DNA from: Aphanomyces cochlioides
Lineage: Eukaryota; Oomycota; Saprolegniomycetes; Saprolegniales; Verrucalvaceae
DNA length: 64,000 nucleotides
Assembly (NCBI GenBank): GCA_019828595.1
Contig: JAHQRK010000021.1
Coordinates: forward strand, 744,001-808,000
Direction of reading: 5' to 3'
Made by a program: the position numbers and the translations under genes. Each line of letters starts with the position of its first letter. The stretch's first letter is position 1. The notes below the pieces were generated by a model, which worked only from the letters and a program-made list of their open reading frames with translations, did no database searches and was not told the DNA's origin. Shown one piece after another: positions 33,164-43,012 of this stretch.

Positions 33164-33275
33164 GCTGTAACCAACTCGTACACAGCTATGGAAGACTAAT
33201 CAGAGGAGGCAAAGACTGCACAAGGAAGGATGGATCATTTGCATTCTTTACACATTGGATTAAACGACAAGTTCA

Positions 33276-34361
33276 CTACTGGACGTGGCCTGTAGCGCCG
33301 TGCTTCTTGCGGCACCGAATGCATATACAAGCGACAACCAATGCCAACAACGCCGCGCCACCAGCCGCCACGACCATAAACATGCCTTGGCTCATGCCAA
33401 ACAACGTCGATGCGCTTTGGATTTCCTCAACCGGTGGAGCCGTCGTCGCTGGTTTGTCCGTGTCAGCCACGACAAATGTCTTGACGGAGGACACGCTGAC
33501 TTGGGCCGGCTTGGCGACCAACCCGGCGCCGACGAACTCTTGACCCAATGGCATGGATGACTCGTAGGCCAATTGCTCGAGCGCTCGGTCAGTGGCGTTC
33601 ATTTCGTCAAGCGAGTCGCAGGCAATGACAACGTCAATGACGAGATTTCCAGCCGCGGTGTCGTTTTCAGCATGAAGCGTGACATTGTCAGCCGTGAGCT
33701 TGGAATGGTTCTTGGTTGTCTTGGCTAGGAAATGAATCAATGCGGCTTTGAGCGCTGGTGCCGAGAAATTGGAAGCGTTGTGGATGCTCAACGACGTCAC
33801 GACGCTCCACGACACAATTCGAGGCACCTGGATTGCCGATTCGTTCTTCCCAGTTGAGTTGGTTCGGTTGTTGCTGCGGGTGCTGTCGTCGAACGGGTAC
33901 AATCCTGGTGCACACGTGAGGGCACAGCGGGCTTGGTGGTTTCGTTGGGGTAGAGCGTCGTAGCAAGTCGCCAAGATGCGTTCAAACTCAATGCCGACGC
34001 AGTGATTGAGGGCGCAGTCGAGCAGACCAGGGTAGCAAGAGCAGCCATCGCCGTGGAAGAGGTCAAGGCATGCTGCATATTCACGACGGCAAGCTCTCTG
34101 GCTGCAGGACACATGGCCCCAGTCTTGATAGACCACAAGAGGGCGGTTGACCGAGTGGTGGCTGGAATTGCCATGCTTTGGTGTTGTCTGGTTGCCGTGT
34201 TTGGTGTGGTTCGCTTGCGACTTGGGCGCAGGTTGGTGGTGGTGGTCATGGTGGTCGTGTGGCTTGGTCGTCTCGTGGGACTTGGCGGCGGTTGTCGCGA
34301 CCGCCGACGTCGTCGACGTGAGGCAGTAGACTACCGTCGACACGAGCAAGAGCCACTTCAT
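33276..34361 (-). CDS. Secreted/type I membrane protein with His-rich and Cys-rich ectodomain
   Basis: 361 residues from ATG 34361; the upstream in-frame extension to 34403 lacks an ATG start and would mask the signal peptide. Seen in order: a signal peptide (KWLLLVSTVVYCLTS), a His/Thr/Asn-rich linker (HDHHDHHHQPAPK), and a domain with about ten Cys (CSQRACRREYAACLDLF, CSCYPGLLDCALNHC) at residues ~85-165. Several N-glycosylation sequons (NNRTNSTG, NASNFS, NHSK, NDTA) and a domain that may fold as an SEA-like unit follow. A single TM segment (VVAAGGAALLALVVACICI) and a short basic tail (RCRKKHG) end it. I do not recognise the family. It probably sits at the cell surface. Metal binding by the His run is possible. 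Confidence 0.75.
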   Translation of the reverse strand: MKWLLLVSTVVYCLTSTTSAVATTAAKSHETTKPHDHHDHHHQPAPKSQANHTKHGNQTTPKHGNSSHHSVNRPLVVYQDWGHVSCSQRACRREYAACLDLFHGDGCSCYPGLLDCALNHCVGIEFERILATCYDALPQRNHQARCALTCAPGLYPFDDSTRSNNRTNSTGKNESAIQVPRIVSWSVVTSLSIHNASNFSAPALKAALIHFLAKTTKNHSKLTADNVTLHAENDTAAGNLVIDVVIACDSLDEMNATDRALEQLAYESSMPLGQEFVGAGLVAKPAQVSVSSVKTFVVADTDKPATTAPPVEEIQSASTLFGMSQGMFMVVAAGGAALLALVVACICIRCRKKHGATGHVQ

Positions 34362-34853
34362 CAAAGCTTCAAATAAAAATGTGCCGACGGTCAGACGCGT
34401 CAAGGGCCATAAATTCGAACGACAGTGGCGAGTCGCGCCGTCGCATCATCCATTGGCTTGATCGATCCTTCGAAAGCTCTGAAAGGTCACTTGGAATCCT
34501 CGTCATAGTCCAAACACGTGAGTCGTATCACACACAACGATCCGAGTCAACGAGAGTCCCTTCACCAACTATCTCTGACTTCCCAATGCATCGAACAGCT
34601 CAGTCGACGGTGACTTTGTCACGTACGACTCAAGGGGTGTCAAGATAAGCTTCAGCTCCTGGGTAGCCCTCGAGCTGGCGTCTCCGAGAGCTGTGCGCTG
34701 CAGGAATCACAAGCAAGAAGGGCATTTGATTATCTCTAGTTAGTTTGATTTGTTACTTTTTAGCTCTCTATGGTTCAAATATACGCAGGTGCGCTCGACG
34801 CGGGCAGTCGAATGTGGTGGCGTGAGGGTTGTGTCCTACCAGTGGAACTCACT
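34362..34853. other. Intergenic, nothing recognised
   Basis: About 490 bp between two minus-strand genes. It holds the upstream region of the membrane protein gene and the 3' flank of the next gene. No further frame is convincing. Confidence 0.4.
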
Positions 34854-35763
34854 CTAGTCATGGATCGGTTCTACTTTACAATGGACGCCATGGTCCGAGT
34901 CGTCCATGTCCACGTCTACTTTCATGTCCGTCGCGCTGTCGAGGAAACAGCCCAAGTACTCGTTCATGAGCGTCGTGTCTTTCCAGTGCATGGGTCGGTC
35001 GTCCATTTTCAAAGGCAGTGGTGTCAATTCGTCGTCTTCACCCTTCAACGAGCCGCACAGACGCCGCTCGTCATCGGCACAAATCGGACAGCCGCCTGGC
35101 ATTGTACTGCACGGCAATTGTTGCACTCGGTGCGCGAGGTAGTTGTCCAAGTCCAAGCTGTGCTGTGCCAGCGCATCGTCGTAGCGGATGCCGCCATAGT
35201 GCTTGCTCACGTCGAGGCGGATTCGGTACTCGTTCTCTTCAACTTTCTTGGCCATGTGCCATTCGTCGCGGCCGCACGCGCAGTGGTGGCCGTTTGTTGT
35301 CTTGCTCCGCACGCTGGCTTCGTCTGGCGAGAGACCGCATTCGCAGAGGACAAACGTCGCTTTGGATCGATAGCTGCCAAGCAGTGTCGACTTGAATCGT
35401 GGAAACCAGAAGCGTCGATCGCGGGTCTTTTCAGGCCCGTCGCCGGCTGAATTGGAGCGGAAACGAGGTCCGAGCTGCTGCATGTGCCACCCGACTGCCA
35501 TTCTTGAAGAATGAGCACCATGGTATGCTTTGACGCGCCGTTGTTACACGCTTCACATGGTGTGACTGTGCCTACCAATCGAGTTGCAACCCACTGCATT
35601 GTTCGTTCGATTGGTTGCTCGCCATGATGGAAGTTGGATCTCGCTTCGCGGCTCGACCAAACCGTGGCATGCCTCCATTCTCAAGCAAGACGTAGATAGG
35701 ACGTCCCCCTTTGTCCCCCAGGGATGGCGAGCTAGACGTCGTGGAAACCACCGTAAAGCTCAA
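34854..35763 (-). CDS. Unrecognised protein with Cys pairs, probably two exons
   Basis: The main ORF is 34854-35501 (215 residues from ATG 35501). An upstream frame (35763-35572; MSFTVVSTTSSSPSLGDKGG, then GRAAKRDPTSIMAS) probably forms an earlier exon; the junction is uncertain, since several GT-AG pairs are possible between 35587 and 35505. Visible: CEC and HHCAC pairs around residues 53-76, CPICADDERRLC further on, and an acidic C-terminus (DMKVDVDMDDSDHG). The paired Cys/His could bind zinc, but the spacing fits no family I know. The high density of conserved-type residues and codon use support a real gene. Confidence 0.5.
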
Positions 35764-37633
35764 GATGCGGTCGCCATCACCTAGCTACGATGACGTGCAG
35801 AGAACAAGAGAGGAGACGTATCAAGACAAAGGCAAGAGGCACACACACAAGTGCGACGGAGAGCCAGCCGACATGCAATGCGCCAGCTGTTACGTTGCGC
35901 TTGACCAAAGCGCTCACGGTCTACACGTGGTGTCGAGTAAGTCACAGTGTACAAATTAATTTGGCGAGTTACAGATGTGCAGAGTGGCAACCAAGTGATG
36001 CCACGGGCGTTTGACATGGCTCCGACGCCACACTTGTGAACTAGACACGCGATCGTCGAGCGAGTCAGGTGTAGATCTCCATCGCTTCGACTGAGATTGC
36101 TGTCATGACAAGCCGAGGGTGTCGACCACGACTTGTGTCATGCTGTCTGTCCTCACCATGAAAACCGTTCAAAATCGCAAATTTGTTGAATTTGATGCAC
36201 TTTTTAGCCAAAACTGCACATTTTGAGCGAATTTTCAGCAAAAAATGAACGTTTTCACCAATTTTACTCGAATTTGGGAATTAAATTGTGAAAAAAAACA
36301 CAGGTCGCGTGGATTTAATATGAACTTTTGTATACCGTGGTGAATCGTTTCGACTACGTACATTGAAACATGTGAGATTATAAAATGGACGGAGGTGGCA
36401 AACTGTGGCAAGTTCTCAACAACTTCCAGCGCCGTTTCTCCCTGCATGAGATGCCTAGGCGAAGACACTCCAAGCTACAGTAGGAGAGGAGTACGCAGAA
36501 GACGAAATGCTGGACACTGCGAGGCGGATTTGACTTGATGACGACGGTGTCTGGTCGGACGGCAGACCAGCCAAGCAGCACGACCAGGTTGAGATGGTGG
36601 CGATATCGTCTAAGAATGAGAGCCAGACACGAACCATTGGTTATCCAGTGCCAAACCAATGTGTGTCTCTGTGTAGGCTCGAGAGTAAGGTCGCGGTTGC
36701 GACAATCAGTTGGGAAAATTCAGGGAGTGAGTGCCTATCAAACGCCACTCCTGGCGGCGAGCGACAAGGGCTACACATGTGACAGAGCCCCCAATGTCAG
36801 TCTCAACCATCTATCTCTGTTCTGGTTTTCGGATGCCAGGCGGACCATACAGTAGGATAGAAGAATCTTGTCAAATGCGACATGGACGCGCAACGTGTTC
36901 ACGACACGTCGCGGCGCACGTTTACGATCCGACTTATTCCTGAAGGATGGTGCTGTGGCATTTTGAACAACAATCGTCGTTGCACTAAGTGTTGTGCTAT
37001 CGTTGTTGAACAACGTCATTGTTGTTCAATGTTTGTCTAACACATGTTATATTATAATGTATTGTGTTCATTATGCTCTAGCTTGTGTTATTTTTGTTGT
37101 AATTTTTGCAAGGCCTTCCATGATACTCGTATGAGGTTTGTGGGCGTCAGATCCCTGGAGCATCTCCACAGGCGGTTGCTCTTAAATTAGTACAAACAGT
37201 TGATTGGCGTGTGTATATAAAACATAGCATCAGACCCGCTTCATTCATCCATCGCTCACAATACAATGTGGCGCAAGTATATTCACCGAACATGTTGATT
37301 TGATGATGACGACGAACACTTTTCATTGGCACTTTGACTACAGACGTTTAGATGAAGCGAAGACATGGCAGCTCAGTGCTTGGCAAAGAGGTAAATCGCG
37401 ATAGAGCTTCGGTCATGCTCGCAGCTCTTGGTTGCAAACAGTCCCCCATTTTTACCTCCCTATCAAAAATTATATCGTGTGTAATATTATTCTTGTAATT
37501 AGTATTGATTTTGACAGTACATATTGTACATTTCACATTTTGTGGGAATATAAATATTTCTTTGAGATTTGTAAATATTTTGACACTTATCCGGATTGGG
37601 ATGTGGAAAGGCACACTTTCGTGCGGCGCCAAA
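35764..37633. other. No recognisable gene
   Basis: Many short frames, none with motifs. A fold-back sequence (TTGAACAACAAT at about 36965 and ATTGTTGTTCAA at about 37018) is the only structure noticed. Confidence 0.45.
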
Positions 37634-37990
37634 ATGGATGAAGCCGCATTCGTCTTCAACGTCTTCACTAGCACTTCCGACACTCCATCTTTCCAACACT
37701 TCAAGAGTAAACGGTACCACTCAATTTTGACTCCAAATGACGCCACAGCGTTGGATATCCATGCGACTTTATTGGCATTCTATGCCTCCAATGATGATCC
37801 CGTTTAGAAGGAAGAGTCAACATATTTTCGGCCAGGCATCTTGTTTTTTGCTCGATGGCCAGGGGGTCCAAAACGACATCGTACTCCTATATCCTCAAAT
37901 GAGGACTGGGAGCAGTTTCTAGCTCAATTCTCCTCTCAAGGGATATCTCGCCACGAAGTCGATATTCTTTTTTGGATGAAAAACATCTGA
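37634..37990 (+). pseudogene. Unknown coding remnant with one stop codon
   Basis: A frame from ATG 37634 (MDEAAFVFNVFTSTSDTPSF) is interrupted by TAG at 37805-37807, then continues in the same frame (TYFRPGILFFARWPGGPKRH, later DWEQFLAQFSSQGIS) to TGA at 37990. Coding-like composition on both sides of the stop suggests a decayed gene or a missed short intron spanning the TAG. Not recognised. It overlaps the start of the next ORF in another frame. Confidence 0.4.
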
Positions 37991-39030
37991 AGCGCCGAGT
38001 GCTGATATCTGACAACGGGACTCCCAGCAAATACAACAAGATTATTGTCCAAGTTGTTCTACGTGTGCCTGTTCTTCTTCATGACGGCAAGGCACGTCGA
38101 GCATCACGAGAATTACGTTCCGGGAAGATTGTGAATGGATCAAAAGCACCGGTATTGTCGATCGACTACGACGAGCAGAGAATTGTTCGAGATTTGTCAT
38201 TGAGGGACTTTAGAGTTGAGCTGCTTGAGCATTTGCACTCAGGCAATGATCGATCACGCGACACTCTACGTCATATTGATCAAGAAAATGGGGGACTTTA
38301 CAAAGCTTGTGGCGGTGGCACGAAGATGGAGTTGGTGTCTGACACAAGAATGTTGCGCCAAATTGTACGATCGGCTCCAGTTCTTGGCGGTGTAAAACCT
38401 CTAACGTTTGCCTTCGGCAGTGGCGTCATGACTGAAGACGTCATGGTCACGGTTTCTCCAGATGGAGAAACTAGATTTTCACAACCTGATGTCTCAATAC
38501 CAATGGCTGCCGATGTTGTTGACTCGAACCGAAAAGCTAGTGCCGATAGCAAGATAGCCATGAGCATTGCGGAGCGAGTTGTTCAAGTCATTTATGAACA
38601 CAACATTAGCCCTCTCCAACATGGGTATCACGCGAAACATGCTGCATTTTTGGTCAATTTTTTTAACCCGCACGCCGCCCGAACAGTGCAGTATGGGGCC
38701 TTGTTGGATGCTGGCGATATGGTACAATTGTTTGACGATATTATTTTTCCTGATTGGGAACACCGCACGGCTCAGAAGGCATGTGGCGATGGTCCCCTTC
38801 CAGCACGTGGAAAATTTCCCCCCCAAACAGGATCACAAAAGCCTCCTGGATTTGTCCCGCAACAACAAAACAAAAGCCTTGCTGATTCGCTTGCCACTTT
38901 GGTTCACATAAAAACTCGTGAGATCTACCTTCAGGCGCATGAATTTATCGACAAGCTTGATCAATATGACGTAGAGTGTCGCGTGATCGATCATTGCCTG
39001 AGTGCAAATGCTCAAGCAGCTCAACTCTAA
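37972..39030 (+). CDS. Unknown 352-residue ORF running into an inverted duplication
   Basis: An uninterrupted frame. Residues ~15-104 come from the left arm of the inverted repeat 38016-38284 (KIIVQVVLRVPVLLHDGKAR, LSIDYDEQRIVRDLSL). Residues ~105-320 are unique (FAFGSGVMTEDVMVTVSPDG, then MSIAERVVQVIYEHNISPLQ, LDAGDMVQLFDDIIFPDWEH). The last ~28 residues are antisense to the right arm, so the natural C-terminus has probably been replaced. I recognise no domain. It might be a transposon-associated or host gene split by rearrangement. Confidence 0.4.
   Translation: MDEKHLKRRVLISDNGTPSKYNKIIVQVVLRVPVLLHDGKARRASRELRSGKIVNGSKAPVLSIDYDEQRIVRDLSLRDFRVELLEHLHSGNDRSRDTLRHIDQENGGLYKACGGGTKMELVSDTRMLRQIVRSAPVLGGVKPLTFAFGSGVMTEDVMVTVSPDGETRFSQPDVSIPMAADVVDSNRKASADSKIAMSIAERVVQVIYEHNISPLQHGYHAKHAAFLVNFFNPHAARTVQYGALLDAGDMVQLFDDIIFPDWEHRTAQKACGDGPLPARGKFPPQTGSQKPPGFVPQQQNKSLADSLATLVHIKTREIYLQAHEFIDKLDQYDVECRVIDHCLSANAQAAQL
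38016..38284 (+). repeat. Inverted duplication, left arm
   Basis: 269 bp almost identical, in reverse, to 38956-39225, with a 671-bp spacer. Differences are few (for example GTGCCTGTTCTTCTTCATGA against GAGTCTGTTTATCTTCATGA). Both arms preserve the same reading frame (SKYNKIIVQVVL). Confidence 0.92.
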
Positions 39031-39225
39031 AGTCCCCCAATGACAAATCTCGAACAATTCTCTGCTCGTCGTAGTCGATCGACAATACCGGTGCTTTTGA
39101 TCCATTCACAATCTTCCCGGAACGTAATTCTCGTGATGCTCGACGTGCCTTGCCTTCATGAAGATAAACAGACTCACGTAGAACAACTTGGACAATAATC
39201 TTATTGTATTTGCTGGGAGTCCCGT
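38956..39225 (-). repeat. Inverted duplication, right arm
   Basis: The reverse copy of 38016-38284. Its outer end falls exactly where the Tc1-type transposase frame (39794 downward) stops matching its family, just after RRGWGIRGR. Confidence 0.92.
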
Positions 39226-39794
39226 CCACGTATACCCCAACCTCGGCGCTGTCGAGCATCATTTCTTCCTTTGTGTGTCTCATCGACAAAAACGAGACTT
39301 TTAGGGTCATATCGTCGAACAGCATCCATAAACATTGCCCAAGCAACAGCATCTTGTTGGGCAGCTCTTGAACTAAGCACTTGAAGAGTGTAACCCAGAA
39401 ATTGCAAGGATCGGTGGATGGTGGCAGTGGAGTATGAGCCTCCAGTACGGAGGAATAGCAGTTCCTGTATTTCGTCTAAGTAGAGATGCGGTTTGGCTTC
39501 GACAACACTCCCAAGAGCCTCTATGTCGTTCTCGAGTAGACGTCGACGATTTATTGGTATTTGATGTTGCTTTGTAACACAAGGTATCTCCCCAAAGAGC
39601 TTGAAATGGGATATCCAACGATAAATTGTTGATTTTCCCATTTCCAGAGGCATGTACTTCTTGATCGTGGATATATCCGACCCAGCGTAATACAAGTCGA
39701 AGGCAATTTGCTGGAGGCGGCGTGTATTCCACATGCCTCTCCGTCCAGCCACCGCCAGGCATGAATATTCGAAAGTATCCGAATCCGGATACAC
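39201..39794 (-). pseudogene. Tc1/mariner transposase, 5' half
   Basis: Reads RRLQQIAFDLYYAGSDISTI, then KSTIYRWISHFKLFGEIPCV (helix-turn-helix pair), NRRRLLENDIEALGSVVEAK, LFLRTGGSYSTATIHRSL, and the first catalytic Asp in LVFVDETHKGRNDARQRRGW. This is the Tc1-type order. After GIRGR the frame enters the inverted duplication and stops. The second and third catalytic acids are missing, so the transposase is dead. No terminal repeats were found. Confidence 0.78.
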
Positions 39795-39884
39795 GTTGAA
39801 ATATATTTATATGAAAATAAAATGTTTTCATTTTCTCAAAGATTGTGAAAACGACAATAATATAAATATAAGAGACCTTTGAAA

Positions 39885-40274
39885 TTATATATTTTCATTC
39901 ATTATATCCTGATATAAATTTTGAAGGTAGTGATGAACAACATGTTGTACAAACAATTTGGCGCGTTGTTCTACAAAATGATTTCTTGTTGTACAACCAG
40001 CCATAGATGGTGCATAAAAACTACCATCAGGACGGCATTGTAGAGAAACCATCAGCGTAACATTCCATGTCTTCTTGTCAGCACTCAACGCGTTGTTCTC
40101 GACCACTTGGCCAGAAAGATAACAACCAGAAAGGCCGAGTTGGAATGCAGTTGCAGGCTGATCTCGTGGAGTCTCTACATTTGACGCCCATCGACCATTT
40201 CCAGTCGAGTTGACTGGAACTATATATATTACATAGTTATTGTCATTTTCAACCAAATTTGTGGTTTTGATCAA
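39885..40274 (-). CDS. Unrecognised 129-residue ORF
   Basis: Encodes VENDNNYVIYIVPVNSTGNG, later LGLSGCYLSGQVVENNALSA, then VTLMVSLQCRPDGSF. The middle looks beta-rich, the end helical (KLFVQHVVHHYLQNLYQDI). No family recognised. AT-rich and next to a broken transposase, so it may be a leftover of mobile DNA. The first codon may not be the natural start. Confidence 0.3.
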   Translation of the reverse strand: MIKTTNLVENDNNYVIYIVPVNSTGNGRWASNVETPRDQPATAFQLGLSGCYLSGQVVENNALSADKKTWNVTLMVSLQCRPDGSFYAPSMAGCTTRNHFVEQRAKLFVQHVVHHYLQNLYQDIMNENI

Positions 40275-40655
40275 AAAGCGAATTCATTTTCAAATCGATT
40301 TCATCATACTGAAGTGGTGTGTGTCAGTGTGTGTTTTGCATGAGTTAGGTGGCTAATCGATTCTGATTGGCTGCCTAATTTTAAATTCTTAATTCTAGCC
40401 AATCAGAGAAGCCCGTTCGATTCGGAATCGATTCGAAACCTCGGTCGATTCAAACCGTTCCTCACAATTTTGTATCAAACGCACAATAATATTATGAAAT
40501 TTGAAAAGTACTGTAATAATTTATGTATACTTGACGTAAAGTTTTTGTTGCACTTACGACACTTGACGTCAAGACGTCTTTCTGTCCCAAACAGTCATGA
40601 CTTCTCATTTTGTCCGGATAATCGACCAAATCGCAAAAACAAGCAGCACATCCCA
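40275..40655. other. Upstream region of the monooxygenase
   Basis: AT-rich. It includes repeated ATTCGA motifs around 40420-40455 and a TTGTCCGGATAATCG palindrome-like motif at about 40610, some 45 bp before the start codon. No further gene. Confidence 0.4.
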
Positions 40656-42930
40656 ATGCTTGGCCGTCGGCAAGCTAAAGTTCTCATCGCTGGCGGCGGC
40701 CCAGTCGGCCTGACGCTTGGTCTATTGCTGGAGCATGTGTACAAAGTACCTGTGGATATCGTCGAGCGCCAGATGCAGCTGACGCAGCATCCACAAGCTC
40801 ATTTCATGAATCTCCGTACGATGGAAATCCTTCGAACGCACTTGCCACGCCTCCACGATCGCATCCTGGACATTGCAGCTCCTTCTCATGAGGTAAACTT
40901 CACAGAATTTATTATTAGTTTAATCAACAATTGCACTGTAGTGGCGAGATTACGTCTATTGTTCAAGAGTCATCAATGGCGAGCTGGCACGGATTGATCA
41001 ATTTGGACCAGGTTCGATATCTACCATATTCATCCTTGACAAACCATCCCTTACGTATCTAGACATTGTACGAACGCGCTCACCAAGCTTTCGTAACGAA
41101 CTACTCGAGAGTTTGCATGGAATATCGCCAACACAACCTGTGCATTTCCCACAGAACAAATTCGAGACCATACTAAGTGAGTATGCTGCAGAGAATAGTG
41201 TCCACGTTCGTCGCGGCGAGGCGCTGGAAAATCTCAAAGTATCTGATTCAAAAATCCATGTGGGGTTTGCGAGATCGTAGGCCCATTTCGCCCCAAAGAG
41301 AGGAATTGACGACCCAAATCGCTAGGCAAGACGAAGCGGCTTACGACTATGTCGTTGGTGCCGATGGAGCTCACAGTACGGTGCGATCACTTCTCGGAAT
41401 TCCTATGGAAGGACCACCACCACTTCAAAGTTTGGTCAATGTGCATTTCACAAGCCACGAAGTACCTCTTTGCCACATATTACCAACTTAATCCCGATAC
41501 TGTAGCTCTCCAATTATGCACGAAAAGCCCCAGCGATGCTCTATTTTGTCGTACGATGCAATATCTTATCTCTGTGGCTATCCTGTGAGCTAGTTCAATC
41601 CACAAGTCATTGGTGTACTTATCGCGCACGACTTGGCCGCGGGCGAATGGGTATTTCAAATTCCTTGCTTTCCAGTGAAAGATCCATCGTCTGAATACCC
41701 ACCAAGTCGTTGTATCGACTTGATTCGACATGCTGCGGGTGGCTCGCAGTCTTTGGATGTCAAGCTTCATTCCGTTGGTGGATGGAGAATGACAGCTCAA
41801 GTTGCTCGAGAGTACGCAACATACAACGACCGTGTCTTCCTAGTCGGCGATGCTGCTCACCAGTTTCCGCCTGCCGGTGGATTCGGCATGAACACAGGCA
41901 TTCAGGTGGATGACAAGATGACATGAATAGTTCTGACTGAATGAATCGTAGGATGCTCACAATTTGGCATGGAAGCTCGCTCGGGACGTGACCTCTCGCA
42001 ACACTACAACTCACCACTGGCTGAAGAGCTATAGCTCAGAGCGTCGAGCGGTGGCAAAAGCCACAACACAGTTGAGTCTGCGTAACTTTGAACGCACTTT
42101 GCGCGTCACAACCGCACTGCACTTGTCGTATGGTAAAAAATACTCTACCGAAGGCTAGCTTGACCCGAGGTTTCGATGCTAGATAGCGCCAAAGGACTCA
42201 ATCAATTGACGCAAACACCGCTGTTCAAATGGATTCCGTCCGATTTCCAAAGCACGCTTGTGTCTTCAGCGATGGCTGCAGGAAGTGCGCATTTGAAAAC
42301 GCTAGATACTCCCTCGTCTGCTATCGGACAACGCCTTCGCCGCCGCGTCCAAGAAATTGTGTCGAGTTATCAAACACTCGGCATGTTGGTGAGTCATCCA
42401 AGGATATGTTGGCTCCCACTCACTGCGATTAGTTTTACCATGCCGACATTGGATATTCCTACGCTAAGGACGCCGCGATCGACATTTCCGATCGTGTGCT
42501 CAATGCCGCCCATCGATTCAAGAAGAACCAAGGGTTTTCGTTTGCTCCCACGCTCCAAGTTGGCCAGCGACTGCCTCATCAATGGCTCACTGATGCCACT
42601 GACCAAACGGTTTGCTCGTCGCTAGATTTGCCCCAGCGAGCTGGACTTGACGAAGCCTCTCTACCTCGATTTGTTCTACTTGTTCAGCCTGCCACGTATG
42701 ACGCACTAGCTCCATCATGGTCAATGTCCGATGTGGCTTTGGTGCTTCTCCAGCCCGCGGAAGGTGAGAACCAAAAGAACAACGGATTTGTGTACAACGA
42801 ACCATCTGAATTGACATCAGCTGCAGCAGTTCTTGTACGACCTGATGGTCATGTGGCTGGAATTTGGAAAGCTCAGAGCGACGTGATGCTAAGTCAAGTC
42901 GAGGCCAAATGTCAGGAATGGAAGAGCTAG
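40656..42930 (+). CDS. FAD-dependent aromatic-type monooxygenase (FAD_binding_3)
   Basis: Nine exons: 40656-40892, 40942-41011, 41063-41264, 41299-41461, 41506-41550, 41594-41905, 41952-42132, 42183-42388 and 42433-42930. The introns are 34-51 nt (637 residues); the 34-nt intron at 41265 is the least certain junction. The family inserts one oxygen into phenols or similar substrates using NAD(P)H. Seen: the Rossmann GxGxxG (VLIAGGGPVGLTLGLLLE), the mid-protein DG motif (VVGADGAHSTVRSLLG), and the FAD ribityl-binding GD motif (VFLVGDAAHQFPPAGGFGMN) followed by DAHNLAWKL. The last ~150 residues fit the thioredoxin-like tail of phenol-hydroxylase-like enzymes. The substrate is unknown. It converges on VPS8 with 82 bp between stops. 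Confidence 0.88.
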
Positions 42931-43012
42931 AAAGGCACTCTCCCTGGTAGAATAATACAACAACGCCGTTTGCACGATGCTTTCAGTGCGATCATTTCAC
43001 AGTCCATGGTCT

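Noticed and set aside
36960..37032. Fold-back sequence TTGAACAACAAT ... ATTGTTGTTCAA
   Set aside because: Short, imperfect, no flanking duplication, no partner feature; not enough to call an element or ncRNA.
41265..41298. Reading the monooxygenase straight through this stretch as exon
   Set aside because: The frame hits a TAG at 41278, while removing a GT-AG segment restores continuous similarity between SDSKIHVG and VVGADGAHS.
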